64,000 nucleotides of DNA. Origin: Drosophila persimilis. Its lineage: Eukaryota; Arthropoda; Insecta; Diptera; Drosophilidae. The notes below the pieces were generated by a model. It saw only the letters and a list, made by a program, of their open reading frames with translations. It had not been told where the DNA came from and did not search any database. The stretch covers positions 3,100,001-3,164,000 of the forward strand of contig NW_020825298.1 in NCBI RefSeq assembly GCF_003286085.1. The letters run 5' to 3'. The stretch's first letter is position 1; the number at the start of each line of letters is the position of its first letter. Below are positions 62,990 to 64,000 of this stretch, piece by piece. The translations under genes were made by a program, and so were the position numbers.

Positions 62990-63620
62990 TCAGTCTTTTG
63001 TAGTATTTTTCTGGTATTTTATGGTTTTTTCTGGTATCATTTAGTATATGTATGGTATTCTCCTAGTATTATGTGGTATTTGGTATATTAATGATATTTT
63101 TACGGTATTCTATGGTATTTATCTGGCATTATCTGGTATACTTATGATTTAATATGGTATCTGGTATATTAATGATACTTTTTCGGTAGTCTATAGTATT
63201 TTTCGAGTATTATATGGTATCTGGTATATTTATAGTATTTTGCGGTACTTTACTTTACCATATAGTGTACTTTTCCGATATTACATGGTATTTTTCCGGT
63301 ATTTTCTGGTACATTCATATTTATTTTCCGATATCCCATGGTTTTTTCCAGTATTTTCTGGTATTTTTATGGTATTTTTCCGGTAATGGATGATATTTTT
63401 CTGGTATTATCTGGTATATCTATAATATTTTCTGGTATTATATGGTCTCAGGTATATTTATGGTATTTTTTTTGTTTTCTAGTTTGGTTTCCAGTACCAT
63501 TTATGGTACTTTACCGCCATTGTTTGATATATACTAGTGTTATCTAGTATATTTATATTATTTTTCCGGTATAATATGTTGTTTTTGTGGTATATTTTTA
63601 GTATATTTATGATATTTTCT
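62990..63620 (+). repeat. GGTATT-rich cryptic repeat, block 2 (robo3 intron)
   Basis: About 28 GGTA occurrences by eye in roughly 600 bp, mostly as CTGGTATTTT, ATGGTATTTTTC and CTGGTATATTTATAGTATT. Always in the same orientation, with variable spacing. Confidence 0.8.
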
Positions 63621-64000
63621 TGTTTTTTCTGCCATTTTCTAGTTGTAGAATGGAACTTGTACATATAGAAGACTAAAACTTTGCTTAGAGGAACATTTCA
63701 TTGACTTTCTGATGGTTGCATTGTCTAAATAAGAATCGAAAAAAATTAACCAAACTGGAAAGAGTTCTCCAAATGGCTCTTCAAGTAATTCCTGTTATAA
63801 AATAGCCATACACTCAACCATTTAGGCTTTCCCTTGCTTAAGCATAGTCATTTTCCAACCGAAGAAGGTCACACCCAAAGCCAAGACACAAATTGTTGTA
63901 ATAATCGAAAGATGGCGGAAATAATTCCCCTACAATTTCGCTAATACCAGGGACTTTAACGTGGAACCAAACCGCAGAAGCCCCCGGCTGTTAATTCCTA

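Noticed and set aside
61020-64000. Search for robo3 Ig1 and signal peptide exon
   Set aside because: No minus-strand frame here has Ig1 features or a matching phase-1 donor; the exon must lie past the window.

Overview
The window is nuclear DNA from a Drosophila-type fly. The main anchor is a multi-exon Roundabout (Robo) axon-guidance receptor on the minus strand, with short GT-AG introns around GC-rich exons. The surrounding AT-rich non-coding DNA is full of CA/GT/CT microsatellites, CAG/CAA runs and long C or G homopolymers. The homopolymers and base composition would suit an obscura-group species, but that is only an inference. Two short genes accompany the receptor; most of the rest is intergenic or intronic DNA.

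Layout. (1) 1-21347: intergenic, with simple repeats, dispersed repeats (about 3.4 kb, 6.6 kb, 10.5 kb, 14.7 kb, 16.7 kb) and a tRNA-like element with A box, B box and T-run at about 2.67-2.80 kb. (2) 21348-24246, plus strand: a nine-exon gene for a 594-residue TPR protein resembling TTC25/ODAD4 (outer dynein arm docking). Its fifth intron is about tenfold larger than the other small introns. A decayed mariner transposase follows at about 24.7-25.1 kb. (3) 25.2-47.1 kb: intergenic. It holds three copies of one dispersed repeat (two direct copies at 31.3-33.3 kb, one inverted at 45.6-46.9 kb), a Tc1-like relic near 40.1 kb, tandem repeats near 30.5, 40.6 and 44.4 kb, and a GGTATT-rich stretch near 37 kb. 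(4) 47154-47254: a long, well-paired hairpin of pre-miRNA size, about 1.2 kb beyond the receptor stop codon. (5) 48455-59959, minus strand: nine coding exons of the Robo receptor, running from Ig2 to the stop codon. The signal peptide and Ig1 exons lie beyond the right edge. Comparison with what I know of fly Robo1 and Robo2 indicates this is robo3. (6) 59960-64000: the next upstream robo3 intron. It contains a single-exon gene of 120 codons (60657-61019, minus) of unknown function and a second GGTATT-rich block (about 63.0-63.6 kb).

Function. robo3 encodes a Slit receptor that sets lateral position of longitudinal axons. The TPR gene probably serves axonemal dynein assembly in sperm or chordotonal cilia. 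Nothing in the sequence links them functionally; they are only neighbours. The most notable unexplained items are the hairpin at 47.2 kb, the Pol III-like element at 2.7 kb, and a repeat family with a near-palindromic CCGAAATTTTCGG core that occurs at four loci and is tandemly arrayed inside a robo3 intron.
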